From: Domibacillus indicus
GTDB lineage: Bacteria; Bacillota; Bacilli; Bacillales; Domibacillaceae
DNA length: 64,000 nucleotides
NCBI RefSeq assembly: GCF_000970685.1
Contig: NZ_LAJB01000015.1
Span: forward strand, 1 to 64,000
Direction of reading: 5' to 3'
This document shows, in pieces, positions 1 through 9,173 of the stretch. The notes under the pieces are model-generated. The model worked only from the letters and a program-made list of their open reading frames with translations, had not been told where the DNA came from and made no database searches. The stretch's first letter is position 1. Every line of letters starts with the position of its first letter. Position numbers and translations under genes: made by a program.

Positions 1-5
1 ATTTT

Positions 6-293
6 TTATTGTTCTTTTTTGTTATAATAATCTACGGCAAATTGAGCCCCTTCTTCAACCATTTTATTATCTTCAATATCTTTTGGGTGGGGATTGCCTG
101 CTTTGTGCACAGGGAATTCTTTATCGCCTGACTGCTCAGTGCCATTTAGCTTGTTCTTTGCCTGGGCCATCCAGCCGTCAAATTTTTTTCGGTTTTCTTC
201 TTTGGAAAGCCACCATGCAGCTGCACCGGCTCCGGCTAGAAGATAACCAAGACCGCTGCTTTTTTGTTTTTTATTAACATTATTTTTATACAT
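6..293 (-). CDS. Small membrane-anchored protein, unknown function
   Basis: The gene encodes 95 residues. After a basic N-terminus there is a glycine/alanine-rich hydrophobic stretch (about residues 14-30), then a charged hydrophilic tail ending in a KKE-rich region. This suggests a single membrane segment with a soluble tail. The start follows a good Shine-Dalgarno (AAGGAAGGGG on the minus strand, about 299-312). It is transcribed away from aconitase. A SigB-like promoter lies upstream at 343-367. I do not recognise the family; it resembles the many small YtxH-type general-stress proteins of Bacillaceae, but no specific function can be assigned. Confidence 0.75.
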   Translation of the reverse strand: MYKNNVNKKQKSSGLGYLLAGAGAAAWWLSKEENRKKFDGWMAQAKNKLNGTEQSGDKEFPVHKAGNPHPKDIEDNKMVEEGAQFAVDYYNKKEQ

Positions 294-342
294 AGAAAGC
301 CCCTTCCTTTTATGCCAGTTTGGGCACCTGCTTCTTAAAAGT

Positions 343-367
343 TTACCCGTCTTTTTGGGATCAAAAC
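343..367 (-). promoter_or_regulatory. Candidate SigB-type promoter
   Basis: On the minus strand GTTTTG (362-367) is followed after 13 nt by GGGTAA (343-348), against the SigB consensus GTTTAA-N12-14-GGGTAT. It lies about 50 nt upstream of the 95-residue membrane protein gene. It is a sequence match only, with two mismatches in the -35 element. Confidence 0.35.
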
Positions 368-402
368 ATTGAAGAACCTGAAAGCAGATGGTTTAAAGAC
401 CA

Positions 403-417
403 ATAAAGAATAATTAT
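403..417. promoter_or_regulatory. CcpC-box-like dyad upstream of aconitase
   Basis: ATAA-N7-TTAT occurs exactly at 403-417, the known form of the CcpC binding dyad upstream of citB and citZ in Bacillus subtilis. A second, looser copy with an 8-nt spacer lies at 448-463, closer to the promoter, as in the two-part citB operator. The inferred role is repression of aconitase relieved by citrate. Confidence 0.5.
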
Positions 418-463
418 TTATATGATTCGTTTTTCTTATGAGCAGTGATAATTTACTTGTTAT

Positions 464-491
464 TTACTTATACCAGCGAATGTAATAAGAT
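464..491 (+). promoter_or_regulatory. Candidate aconitase promoter
   Basis: TTACTT (464-469) and TAAGAT (486-491) are separated by 16 nt, just downstream of the CcpC-like sites and about 80 nt before the aconitase start. Both hexamers are imperfect, so this assignment is tentative. Confidence 0.3.
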
Positions 492-570
492 AAAAGATGT
501 GAGAAATTAGTAAACATAAAAAAAGCCTAATTTTTCGATTACATACTCAACATTAAGAGGGGGAACCGAA

Positions 571-3297
571 ATGGCGACTAATAACACTTTTAACGCACGC
601 TCGAGTTTTGACTTGAACGGTAAGCGCTATAATTATTACCGTCTTGCGGCACTTGAAGAAGCGGGTACGGCGAAAGTTTCACGCCTGCCATATTCGATTA
701 AAGTATTACTTGAATCTGTACTGCGTCAATTTGACGGCTACGTTATTAAAAAAGAGCATGTTGAAAACCTGGCAAAATGGGGTGCGGATGCAGATGCTGA
801 AGCGGAAGTTCCATTTAAGCCTTCACGCGTTATTTTGCAGGACTTTACTGGAGTGCCGGTTGTTGTTGATTTAGCGTCACTTCGTAAAGCAATGGCTGAT
901 ATTGGCGGAGACCCGCAGGTCATCAACCCGGAAATCCCGGTTGATCTTGTTATTGACCACTCTGTTCAGGTAGATGCTTATGGTACACCAGAAGCACTTG
1001 AACGTAATATGGAGCTTGAATTTGACCGTAACGCAGAGCGTTATGAATTTTTAAGCTGGGCGCAAAAAGCGTTCGATAACTACCGCGCTGTTCCGCCGGC
1101 AACTGGGATCGTGCATCAGGTAAACCTGGAATACCTGGCCAATGTTGTTCATGCAGTTGAAACAGAAAACGGTGAATTTGAAGCTTATCCGGATACGCTG
1201 GTTGGAACAGACTCCCATACAACGATGATTAACGGAATCGGTGTGCTTGGCTGGGGTGTTGGCGGTATTGAAGCAGAAGCAGGTATGCTTGGCCAGCCTT
1301 CTTATTTCCCAATTCCAGAAGTAGTCGGTGTAAAACTAACAGGCGAGCTTCCAAATGGCGCGACTGCAACAGACCTTGCACTTAAGGTAACACAAGTCCT
1401 TCGCCAGACAGGTGTAGTCGGCAAGTTCGTTGAGTTCTTCGGTCCTGGTGTTGCTTCTCTTCCGCTTGCTGATCGTGCAACGATCGCCAATATGGCTCCG
1501 GAATACGGTGCAACTTGCGGCTTTTTCCCGGTTGATTCAGAAGCGCTTGATTATATGCGCTTAACTGGGCGTGATGAAGAGCATATTCAAGTCGTTGAAC
1601 AATATTTGAAAGCAAACGACATGTTCTTTAAACCAGAAAATGAAGATCCTGTTTATACACAGGTGGTTGAACTGGACCTGGCTGAAATTGAGCCGAATTT
1701 GTCTGGACCAAAACGTCCACAGGACTTGATTCCGCTTTCTCAAATGCAAAAAGCGTTCCAGGAAGCAGTGAGTGCTCCGCAGGGTAACCATGGTTTTGGC
1801 TTAACTGCAGAGGAACTTGACCGCACAGCAACTGTAGCGTTTGAAGACGGTACGACTGCTGAAATGAAAACAGGCGCAATCGGCATTGCAGCGATTACTT
1901 CCTGCACAAATACATCTAACCCGTACGTTCTTTTGGCTGCTGGTTTGGTAGCGAAAAAAGCGGTTGAACTTGGTTTGGAAGTTCCAAAATACGTAAAAAC
2001 ATCACTGGCTCCGGGTTCAAAAGTTGTTACAGGCTACCTGCGGGATTCCGGACTGCTTCCGTACATGGAGCAAATCGGCTTTAACGTTGTTGGCTATGGC
2101 TGCACCACATGTATTGGAAACTCCGGGCCAATGAAAGAAGAAATTGAAAAAGCAATCATTGATTCCGATCTTCTTGTTACTTCTGTTCTTTCAGGTAACC
2201 GTAACTTTGAAGGCCGTATTCACCCGCTTGTAAAAGGCAACTATCTTGCATCTCCACCGCTTGTTGTGGCTTACGCGCTTGCAGGTAATGTAAACGTTGA
2301 TCTTCAAAATGATCCAATCGGCAAGGGCAAAGACGGACAAGACGTCTTCTTTAAAGATATCTGGCCGGAGACTGAAGAAGTAAAAGAAGCGGTTCAACGC
2401 ACTGTTACGCCTGAATTGTTCCGTAAAGAATATGAGCAGGTATTCAACAGCAATGCAAAATGGAACCAAATTCAAACTAGCAACGATGCACTTTACAATT
2501 GGGACAAGGATTCTACTTATATCCAGAATCCAACATTCTTTGAAAACCTTTCGCCAAATCCAGAACCGATCCAGGCTCTTACTGGCTTGCGCGTAATGGG
2601 TAAATTCGGCGACTCTGTAACAACAGACCATATTTCTCCAGCAGGTGCAATCGGAAAAGATACGCCAGCCGGTAAATATCTGCGTGAAAAAGGAGTAGAG
2701 CCTCGTGACTTTAACTCTTATGGTTCACGCCGTGGAAACCACGAAGTTATGATGCGCGGCACATTTGCCAACATCCGCATCCGCAACCAGATTGCGCCGG
2801 GAACAGAAGGCGGATATACAACATTCTGGCCAACTGGTGAAGTAATGCCGATTTATGATGCATGCATGAAATACCAGGAGCAGGGAACAGGCCTTGTCGT
2901 ACTGGCTGGCAAAGATTACGGAATGGGCTCTTCACGTGACTGGGCAGCAAAAGGAACAAACCTACTTGGTGTGAAAACAGTTATCGCAGAAAGCTATGAG
3001 CGTATTCACCGTTCTAACCTTGTTATGATGGGTGTGCTTCCGCTTCAATTTAAACTGGGCGAAAATGCGACAACACTTGGCTTAACCGGGGAAGAAACAT
3101 TTGAAGTAGCCATTACAGACAGTGTGAAACCACGTGAAATTGTAAAAGTAACTGCTACGGATAAAGAAGGCAAGAAAACAGAATTTGAAGCGCTTGTTCG
3201 TTTCGATTCTGAAGTAGATGTGGACTACTACCGCCATGGTGGTATTCTGCAGATGGTTCTTCGTGGCAAGCTGCAAAGCGTAAACGCGAATAATTAA
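571..3297 (+). CDS. acnA: Aconitate hydratase
   Basis: This 908-residue protein has the full length of the AcnA/IRP1 family and interconverts citrate and isocitrate in the TCA cycle. Three cysteines that would hold the 4Fe-4S cluster are visible: Cys445 in SCTNTSNP and Cys511 and Cys514 in [10 protein letters not shown]. The C-terminal swivel domain carries the [10 protein letters not shown] motif. It starts at ATG after AAGAGGGGGA. It is citB of Bacillus subtilis by position, next to yneP and yneQ, and in that species the protein also binds iron-responsive RNA elements. CcpC-like dyads lie upstream and a strong terminator follows. Confidence 0.98.
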   Translation: MATNNTFNARSSFDLNGKRYNYYRLAALEEAGTAKVSRLPYSIKVLLESVLRQFDGYVIKKEHVENLAKWGADADAEAEVPFKPSRVILQDFTGVPVVVDLASLRKAMADIGGDPQVINPEIPVDLVIDHSVQVDAYGTPEALERNMELEFDRNAERYEFLSWAQKAFDNYRAVPPATGIVHQVNLEYLANVVHAVETENGEFEAYPDTLVGTDSHTTMINGIGVLGWGVGGIEAEAGMLGQPSYFPIPEVVGVKLTGELPNGATATDLALKVTQVLRQTGVVGKFVEFFGPGVASLPLADRATIANMAPEYGATCGFFPVDSEALDYMRLTGRDEEHIQVVEQYLKANDMFFKPENEDPVYTQVVELDLAEIEPNLSGPKRPQDLIPLSQMQKAFQEAVSAPQGNHGFGLTAEELDRTATVAFEDGTTAEMKTGAIGIAAITSCTNTSNPYVLLAAGLVAKKAVELGLEVPKYVKTSLAPGSKVVTGYLRDSGLLPYMEQIGFNVVGYGCTTCIGNSGPMKEEIEKAIIDSDLLVTSVLSGNRNFEGRIHPLVKGNYLASPPLVVAYALAGNVNVDLQNDPIGKGKDGQDVFFKDIWPETEEVKEAVQRTVTPELFRKEYEQVFNSNAKWNQIQTSNDALYNWDKDSTYIQNPTFFENLSPNPEPIQALTGLRVMGKFGDSVTTDHISPAGAIGKDTPAGKYLREKGVEPRDFNSYGSRRGNHEVMMRGTFANIRIRNQIAPGTEGGYTTFWPTGEVMPIYDACMKYQEQGTGLVVLAGKDYGMGSSRDWAAKGTNLLGVKTVIAESYERIHRSNLVMMGVLPLQFKLGENATTLGLTGEETFEVAITDSVKPREIVKVTATDKEGKKTEFEALVRFDSEVDVDYYRHGGILQMVLRGKLQSVNANN

Positions 3298-3300
3298 ACA

Positions 3301-3338
3301 AAAAACCGGCTCTTCCCAATCGGAAGAGCCGGTTTTTT
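3301..3338. terminator. Bidirectional intrinsic terminator, acnA/ggt
   Basis: An 11-bp GC-rich stem (3306-3316 with 3322-3332) is flanked by A and T runs on both sides. It can therefore stop acnA rightward and ggt leftward. Confidence 0.92.
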
Positions 3339-5011
3339 TATTGATCTGCTGCTGGAATGCCGGGACGGGAAGAATCGCTGCCGCCTGCTTTTTCCCCTGT
3401 ATTCGGATTTAGCAAAATCGCCTGTACATTGCCGATTGAAAGAGCAATCGAGTCAAACTGAAAATTCATGCTTTCTAATTTGCGTTTCGCTTTTTCAGGA
3501 ATCCCTTCTTCCTGCCAGATAAGCGGCCCGGTGCCATTATAAATGCGGGGCTCTTCAATGGCATCTTTTACATCCATGCCATATTCAAGGATATGAATCA
3601 TTGTTTGCAGCACAGAGGCTGGAATGGTCGGACCGCCTGGAGAGCCGAGTGTTAAAACCGGCTCGCCGTCTTTAAAAATAATGGTCGGTGTTTTCATGCT
3701 GACCGGATATTTGCCAGCCTCGACCGAATTAATGCCAGCCGGGTCTGGGTCAAAGTCCGTCATATCATTATTGAGCAAAAAGCCATAACCGGGCACCATA
3801 ATGCCAGAGCCGAAAAAATGTTCAAGCGAAGAGGTACAGGCTGCAATATTCCCATTTTTATCAACTGCAATAAAATGGGTGGTATCTGGTCCCGGATCGG
3901 TCGTGCTGGGATTTTTATGATGCAGCTGCTTATCGTCATATTTCCATGGGTTTCCTTCCGCCACGTCTTCGTTTCTAAATGCAAAGTTGATCAGCTTTAT
4001 ACGTTCCTCTAAATACTGATCGGTCAACAGGCCATCCATTGGAATATCATAAAAGGCCGGATCGCCCATATAAGCGAGTTTATCAGCTGTCATAATCCGC
4101 ATCACTTCTGCGAAAAGATAGTATTTTTCCCATGAATGAAGATCATATTGGTTAATCTCCAGCTTTTCAAGCAGCTTTAGCATATAAAGAAGAGCAAAGC
4201 CGCCGCCGTTTGGAGGGGCGGGCACAGCAACGGTATACTCTTTATAGGTTCCGCTGATTGCTTCAGAAACCGTTGCTTCATAGGAGGCCAGATCCTCTTT
4301 CTCTAGAAACCCGTCAAATGAATGAACAGTTTCAATGATTTTATCGGCAATTTCACCTTTATAAAACACATCTGTTCCATGCTTCTGCAGCAATTCAAGT
4401 GTATGAGTTAAATCTTCATTTACAACAGTTTCTCCTTCAGTAAGAGGCACACCGTCCGGATAAAAGAACGCTTTTGCTTCTTCACCGAGGCGGTCGCTAA
4501 AACGTTCTAGTCCTGTATTCCAGGTTAAATTCACTCGAACACCTTTTTTGGAGAGCTGAATGGCCGGTTCTATTACATCAGGCCAGGTCATTGTTCCAAA
4601 TTCATCCAGAGCTTTTTCCATTCCTTTTAAAATTCCCGGCACAGCAACGGCTGTTCCGGGTGTTGAACGTTCCAGAAAAGGAATAACATCCTGATGTTCA
4701 TCCACGAATATATTTTTATGCGCTTTTTTTGGTGCAAGAGAATGGCCGTTTACCACATAGGTTTTCTGCTTTTTTGCGTCATAATAAATAACAAAGCCAC
4801 TGGCAGCAAGCCCTGTGTTAAACGGCTCCGCCACGGCGAGTGCGAACTGCATAGCGGCCAGGGCATCCATTGCATTGCCGCCTTTTGATAAAATATCAGC
4901 GCCAATAACGGAGGATTCCTCTGTCGCACTGGCAGTCATTCCGTTTTTTCCGTGTGCCCGCTGTTTGTGTAACTCCTTTTTTTGATTTTTCCAAATCTGC
5001 TCCATATCCAT
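3338..5011 (-). CDS. ggt: Gamma-glutamyltransferase family protein, cytoplasmic type
   Basis: The protein has 557 residues and the layout of the Ntn-hydrolase GGT family. The autoprocessing nucleophile is predicted at Thr377 or Thr378 in DTTHFIAVD, followed by the GSGI, MTDFD and GSPGGP motifs of the small subunit. No signal peptide is visible, so it should stay in the cytoplasm like Bacillus subtilis YwrD rather than secreted GgtA. The usual SGIGGGGF region near the N-terminus reads NTGLAASGF, an unusual divergence. The start ATG follows the stop of the M20 peptidase gene directly and has its own AAGGAGG, so both form an operon. Likely substrates are gamma-glutamyl peptides; this is inference. 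Confidence 0.88.
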   Translation of the reverse strand: MDMEQIWKNQKKELHKQRAHGKNGMTASATEESSVIGADILSKGGNAMDALAAMQFALAVAEPFNTGLAASGFVIYYDAKKQKTYVVNGHSLAPKKAHKNIFVDEHQDVIPFLERSTPGTAVAVPGILKGMEKALDEFGTMTWPDVIEPAIQLSKKGVRVNLTWNTGLERFSDRLGEEAKAFFYPDGVPLTEGETVVNEDLTHTLELLQKHGTDVFYKGEIADKIIETVHSFDGFLEKEDLASYEATVSEAISGTYKEYTVAVPAPPNGGGFALLYMLKLLEKLEINQYDLHSWEKYYLFAEVMRIMTADKLAYMGDPAFYDIPMDGLLTDQYLEERIKLINFAFRNEDVAEGNPWKYDDKQLHHKNPSTTDPGPDTTHFIAVDKNGNIAACTSSLEHFFGSGIMVPGYGFLLNNDMTDFDPDPAGINSVEAGKYPVSMKTPTIIFKDGEPVLTLGSPGGPTIPASVLQTMIHILEYGMDVKDAIEEPRIYNGTGPLIWQEEGIPEKAKRKLESMNFQFDSIALSIGNVQAILLNPNTGEKAGGSDSSRPGIPAADQ

Positions 5012-6166
5012 TTAGTCGTCCTCCTTGTCCTGCTGGGACAGTCTTTCAATTGTTTTAGCGAGTAAAATGGTCCGCTCGGTAAGCGAATCAATAGAAGTGT
5101 ATTCGTCGGTTTCACTGTGGGAAAACTCACCGACCGGTCCCATTCCATCGATCGTCGGGATGCCTTCCGCAGCCGTAAAAGAAGCATCAGAGGCACCGCC
5201 TGTAGCTTCTCCATGTATGTCAAGACCAATGTATTTTCCTGTTTCTTTTACTTCTTTAAGCAATTCCCTGGAGGCGGCTGTTTCCTCCATTGGCGGCCGG
5301 GCAATTTTCCCTTCTACTTTTGTGTCGGTTCCATGCACAGTGTCTTCTTCGGCAATCTCATAAATATCTTTCACGACTTCACCAGCCTGCTCTTTATTTT
5401 GCACCCGGACGTCAATAACTGCTTCCGCCTCGGGCGAGACAGTATTGGCGGAAGTTCCGCCGTTAATTAAGCCGACGTTTACAGACAGGCCATTTTTGTG
5501 ATCATTTAATTGCTGCAATTTGATAATCTTATGGGCGATTTCTTCAATGGCACTCCGGCCGATTTCGGGTTCTACACCGGCATGGGCGCTTTTGCCGGAT
5601 ACATGCATTGTAAATCTGCCTACTCCTTTGCGGGAAGTGACGACCCCCTCGTTTGGGCGTCCACATTCAACAACCAGGCTGTATTTCTTTCCTTCCGCTG
5701 CTTCTTTAATCAATGGCTTGGAAGAAGGAGATCCCACTTCTTCATCACTGTTAAAAAGAATCTGGACATTATGAAGAGCAGGAGAGTTTGTTTCTTTCAG
5801 TGCTTTCATGGCATAAAGCAGCTGAACGTGGCTTGCTTTTTCATCGTTTACTCCCGGCCCATAGACGTTATCGCCAATGATCTCAAGTGGCCGGCTTTCC
5901 GCTTCCCCGTCAGGAAAGACCGTATCCATGTGGGCAATAATCAAAATATCCGGTTTTTTCGCTTGCGGGGAAGCAATGCTTAAGTGATTTCCATATTCTT
6001 TTTCATGATGAACCGTTACAGACATTCCCAGTGATTCGAATTCCTGCTGAAGAATTGTGCCGATTTTATCGACACCTTGTTTATCATAAGAGTTGCTGTT
6101 GGTGTTAACCAGCTTCTCCAGAAGAGCAAGCATATTTTCTTTTTCTTGTTTTACATACGTTTTCAG
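5012..6166 (-). CDS. M20 family metallopeptidase (glutamate carboxypeptidase type)
   Basis: This zinc-dependent M20/M28-fold exopeptidase is of the carboxypeptidase G2 type. Visible motifs are HMDTV (first metal ligand), NDEKAS (bridging Asp), NSDEEVGS (catalytic and ligand Glu), a dimerisation-domain SGKSAHAG, and EFSHSETDE near the end. The usual ATG start at 6133 lacks a good Shine-Dalgarno. AAGGGGGG sits 7 nt before an in-frame CTG at 6166, which restores the family-like start KTYVKQEKENMLALLEKLV, giving 384 residues. The gene abuts ggt, which suggests joint breakdown of gamma-glutamyl or polyglutamyl compounds in the cytoplasm. The substrate is unproven. Confidence 0.85.
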   Translation of the reverse strand: MKTYVKQEKENMLALLEKLVNTNSNSYDKQGVDKIGTILQQEFESLGMSVTVHHEKEYGNHLSIASPQAKKPDILIIAHMDTVFPDGEAESRPLEIIGDNVYGPGVNDEKASHVQLLYAMKALKETNSPALHNVQILFNSDEEVGSPSSKPLIKEAAEGKKYSLVVECGRPNEGVVTSRKGVGRFTMHVSGKSAHAGVEPEIGRSAIEEIAHKIIKLQQLNDHKNGLSVNVGLINGGTSANTVSPEAEAVIDVRVQNKEQAGEVVKDIYEIAEEDTVHGTDTKVEGKIARPPMEETAASRELLKEVKETGKYIGLDIHGEATGGASDASFTAAEGIPTIDGMGPVGEFSHSETDEYTSIDSLTERTILLAKTIERLSQQDKEDD

Positions 6167-6285
6167 CGAATATCCCCCCTTGTGATACCTTTATCTGTAC
6201 CCGAAAAAACAAAATACATAAACGCGGCGGGTAAACATGGTAAAATAAAAGTAGAAATTTGTCTTAATTAAAGGAGTTTTTTATC

Positions 6286-6708
6286 GTGTTTATTTCGGAA
6301 ACAAAAGTAGAAGTCCGCTATGCGGAAACAGATGCTATGCAGGTTGTCTACCATGGCCAATATGTTGTCTGGTTTGAAATCGGACGGACCCAGTTAATTA
6401 AAGATCTCGGCTTTCATTACGCGGATATGGAAAAGGCGGGATTTGTTTCCCCCGTAACAGACATTCAGCTTTCATATAAGCGCCCCTTCCGGTATGGAGA
6501 AACGGCTGTTATCCGAACCTGGATTCAGTCACACAGCGGCATCCGAACGACTTACGGATATGAAATTAGCAACGAGGCAGGGGATGTTTGTGTGACGGGT
6601 TCGAGCGTGCATACCGTTGTCAACAAAGAGACATTCCGGCCGGTCAAATTTAAAAAAGAATTCCCTGAGTGGCATGCTGTTTATGAAAAGGAGAAAAAGG
6701 AGCAGTAA
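6286..6708 (+). CDS. yneP: Acyl-CoA thioesterase YneP (hotdog fold)
   Basis: The 140-residue protein has the 4-hydroxybenzoyl-CoA thioesterase signature: RYAETDAMQVVYHGQYVVWFE carries the catalytic Asp and the YHGQY helix start. It probably hydrolyses an acyl- or aryl-CoA in the cytoplasm. The start is GTG, placed 9 nt after AAGGAG (6271-6276). Its stop overlaps the yneQ start by one base (TAATG), so the pair is translationally coupled. Synteny with the citB-yneP-yneQ region of Bacillus subtilis supports the name. The physiological substrate is unknown. Confidence 0.92.
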   Translation: MFISETKVEVRYAETDAMQVVYHGQYVVWFEIGRTQLIKDLGFHYADMEKAGFVSPVTDIQLSYKRPFRYGETAVIRTWIQSHSGIRTTYGYEISNEAGDVCVTGSSVHTVVNKETFRPVKFKKEFPEWHAVYEKEKKEQ

Positions 6709-7013
6709 TGGCATTCGGATTAAAACGGGAGGACATTGAGAGATGGAGAAAGGAAATGGAAGAAGGCGAAATCTCCTTTTTAACTCACTATTGGCGTGAT
6801 GACCGGTTTCCATACTGCAGGACGGTTACAAAAGCGGGGTGCCTTGATGTAGATAAATTAATCAGCTGGGGCCGGCAGTATAATTTAAAGCCGGAATGGA
6901 TTGATATGCGCAACCCTTCCCGGCCTCATTTTGACTTGCTTGGTGAAAGGCAGCTTTTCATTTTAAAATACGAAAAGCTTCATCATCATATTCAGCGCTT
7001 TAACCTTGAGTAG
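6708..7013 (+). CDS. yneQ: Conserved hypothetical protein YneQ
   Basis: This 101-residue hydrophilic protein has many Trp and Tyr residues and no membrane segment or signal. It starts on the last base of the yneP stop codon. Its 3' end overlaps the 3' end of convergent yneR by 14 nt. It is recognised as YneQ from sequence character and gene order; no function is known to me. Confidence 0.88.
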   Translation: MAFGLKREDIERWRKEMEEGEISFLTHYWRDDRFPYCRTVTKAGCLDVDKLISWGRQYNLKPEWIDMRNPSRPHFDLLGERQLFILKYEKLHHHIQRFNLE

Positions 7014-7308
7014 ATGCTTCTTTTATGTACTCGTAGGCAGGTTCCTGCAAAGCATCGTCAAATCCCACTTTTAAATCATGGCCATCGAAGTACCACACGT
7101 CTTTTTCCTCCACGAAATATGTAATACCATCGTATGAAACAGTGACATCTGGTTCTATCGGCTCATCTTTTGCTGCGCCAAGTGAAAAACCTTCGTGCAG
7201 CGGGCTGGAGCCGCCATAACGGACGTAAAAACGAACAAACCCGCCTTTTTTTACCTGCATTTCTTCTTCAAACCATTTTTTCGCTTGATTGGTGATTTCG
7301 ATTTTCAT
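7000..7308 (-). CDS. yneR: HesB-like (IscA-fold) protein YneR
   Basis: The 102-residue protein belongs to the HesB/IscA-like YneR family. The N-terminal MKIEITNQAKKWF segment and the RYGGSSPLHEGFSLG core are typical, but the cysteines used by true IscA carriers for Fe-S binding are absent, so it is unlikely to be a standard Fe-S scaffold. GGAGTGATC precedes the ATG. It converges with yneQ and overlaps its end without a terminator hairpin between them. Confidence 0.9.
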   Translation of the reverse strand: MKIEITNQAKKWFEEEMQVKKGGFVRFYVRYGGSSPLHEGFSLGAAKDEPIEPDVTVSYDGITYFVEEKDVWYFDGHDLKVGFDDALQEPAYEYIKEASTQG

Positions 7309-7608
7309 GCCAGATCACTCCATTCTGTTTTTCATAAGTGTAGCATGGAAATAATCCGGCACAAAATGGTTCGTTATATTTAAATGAAAGAAAGCCTTTC
7401 CATAATTTTTTTATAAAAGCAGGAAAAACGACTGGCGCAGGAGAAGCCTATGTAAAGGATCTATTTTAAGCCGCAGAGAAAATGAAGCCGTATAACTAAC
7501 GAACTAAATACCCCATATATGACAGCCCTCTGTCTGGCATTTGAAAGCAGAGAAAAAATAAAGGGATGTAAATCTGCGTTTTTATAAAAGAAAACGGGGT
7601 GAGTGGAG
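7309..7608. other. Intergenic region upstream of the DUF342 gene
   Basis: This 300-nt AT-rich stretch holds the divergent upstream regions of yneR and the FapA-like gene. TAAG (7467-7470), 16 nt, then GCCGTATA (7487-7494) resembles a SigD promoter (TAAA-N15-GCCGATAT), which would fit a flagellum-associated DUF342 protein. No other feature is apparent. Confidence 0.3.
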
Positions 7609-9162
7609 ATGGAGCAAATGGAGAGCATGGCTCAAAAAGAAATTTGTACTGTAACCATATCAGCAGATTTTATGAAAGCTGACCTTCACTATCAGCCGGC
7701 GAAAAGAGGAGAGGGTGAAACGGCAGAAAGGACGGCTTCCGCTGCTGATATTCAACAGCTTTTAAGAAAGGCCGGGGTAGAGTATGGCATTGATCTGCAG
7801 GCGATCGAACGGGTACTGCTTACACAAATGGATACTGTCCAAAAAGTCGCTTCCGGCCAGGCGGCAGTGCCGGGGAAAGACGGAACACTGGAATTTTTTG
7901 CTGACTACTCAGGAGGACTGGCCCCTCCAAAGCTTGATTGGGGCGGTACAGCGGATTTTCGGGAAATAAATGTGATTCCGGAAATAGAAGAAGGAAGTCT
8001 GATTGCAAAGAAAAATAGTTCTGTGCCCGGAATAGACGGCCGGACGGTCACAGGAAAAATAGTTCCTGCACCGCCGGTAAAAGAAGTGGTTGTGCACTGC
8101 GGGACAGGAGTGTATGAACAAGACAATCACTTTTTCGCCGCTTTTTCAGGGAGGCTTTTAGTTGAAAAAAGAGGAAACAAGTATAAGCTCGATGTTTCTA
8201 AGCAGTTTATTCATCCGGGCTCTGTCAATCTTTCATCCGGCAATATCCGGTTCCAGGGAGATGTGGAGGTGCGGGGAAATGTTGAAAGCGCTATGAGGGT
8301 GGAAGCGGCCGGGAATGCAGCCGTGCATGGCTATTTATCAAGCGCCGTGGTGATTGCCGGCAAGTCAGCTTCTGTCCAGCAAAATGTTTTTTCATCCACC
8401 ATTTCTTCGGGAAAAATGGTGGACTCTGTGAATGCGCTCACTCAATCGCTTTCCGGGTGCCTGCCTGTTATCATGGAGTTTTCGGTCAAAATAAAACATT
8501 TTTTACTGGAATTAAAAAACAGGGGCCGGGAACTTGATGCATACATTGCCGTGCAAAAACTGATAGAAAAAAATTTTCCGGATCTCCCTGAACAAATTAA
8601 GAAATTCGCTTATGTAGCTGCGCAGGCAGGGCAATCTGTACAAAAAGAATGGACAGAGCTGGCAAATAAACTGTATCGGCTGATTGTGATGAAATCACCG
8701 CAGAGCTTTTCTTTTGAACTTTTGGAAGAAGCAGTGAGTCAAGCTTTGTTTCTTCAGTCCTTCTATCAGGAGGAAGAAGAGGAAGACGAGTTATTTGTTT
8801 CTATTCCGTACGCTGTAAACAGTGATATCATGTCAAATAAACACGTATACGTTACTGGCCAGGGAGTTTTTAATTCGACAATTAAAGCGGGCGGACGTGT
8901 AGAAGTCGCAGGCTGTGTAAAAGGGGGAACGGTCTGTGCGGGCACTTTGATTAAAGTAAAAGAGGCAGGCTCTGAAAGCGGGGTAAAAACGAAGTTTCAA
9001 ATTGAAGAGTCCGGAAAAATAGAATTTTTAAAAGTATATCCCGAAGTCACTGTCCAGTTTGGCATGAAGCACCTCACTTTTGATCAAGCAGAAGGACCTG
9101 TCTGCTTATTTACTGATGACGAAGGGCGTATAAAAAAAGCCGGTTTAACGGTCACCCGTTAA
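7609..9162 (+). CDS. FapA/DUF342 family protein
   Basis: The product has about 517 residues. The N-terminal half carries the FapA core (GTLEFFADYSGGLAPPK, then IEEGSLIAKKNSSVPGIDGRTVTG), followed by beta-helix repeats rich in Gly and Val, a long predicted coiled coil or helical insert (about residues 275-400) and a final beta-helix segment. Family members have been linked to flagellar assembly and polar protein placement in Vibrio, but in Bacillaceae the role is unknown. Several in-frame starts exist (GTG 7603, ATG 7609, ATG 7618); 7609 has the best spacing to GGGGTG. It is inserted between yneR and plsY relative to Bacillus subtilis. Confidence 0.85.
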   Translation: MEQMESMAQKEICTVTISADFMKADLHYQPAKRGEGETAERTASAADIQQLLRKAGVEYGIDLQAIERVLLTQMDTVQKVASGQAAVPGKDGTLEFFADYSGGLAPPKLDWGGTADFREINVIPEIEEGSLIAKKNSSVPGIDGRTVTGKIVPAPPVKEVVVHCGTGVYEQDNHFFAAFSGRLLVEKRGNKYKLDVSKQFIHPGSVNLSSGNIRFQGDVEVRGNVESAMRVEAAGNAAVHGYLSSAVVIAGKSASVQQNVFSSTISSGKMVDSVNALTQSLSGCLPVIMEFSVKIKHFLLELKNRGRELDAYIAVQKLIEKNFPDLPEQIKKFAYVAAQAGQSVQKEWTELANKLYRLIVMKSPQSFSFELLEEAVSQALFLQSFYQEEEEEDELFVSIPYAVNSDIMSNKHVYVTGQGVFNSTIKAGGRVEVAGCVKGGTVCAGTLIKVKEAGSESGVKTKFQIEESGKIEFLKVYPEVTVQFGMKHLTFDQAEGPVCLFTDDEGRIKKAGLTVTR

Positions 9163-9173
9163 ACCGGCTTTCT
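9137..9173. terminator. Bidirectional terminator, DUF342 gene/plsY
   Basis: A perfect 15-bp stem (9137-9151 with 9156-9170) with a 4-nt loop contains the stop codon of the DUF342 gene. A-rich left and T-rich right flanks allow use from both directions; plsY ends at 9173. Confidence 0.88.

Noticed and set aside
2191-2631. Open frame of 146 codons antisense to aconitase
   Set aside because: It lies wholly within acnA, has no ribosome site, and its composition is that of an antisense shadow of a codon-biased gene.
5510-5983. Open frame of 157 codons antisense to the M20 peptidase
   Set aside because: It is contained in a well-supported gene and shows Phe/Cys-rich shadow composition without a ribosome site.
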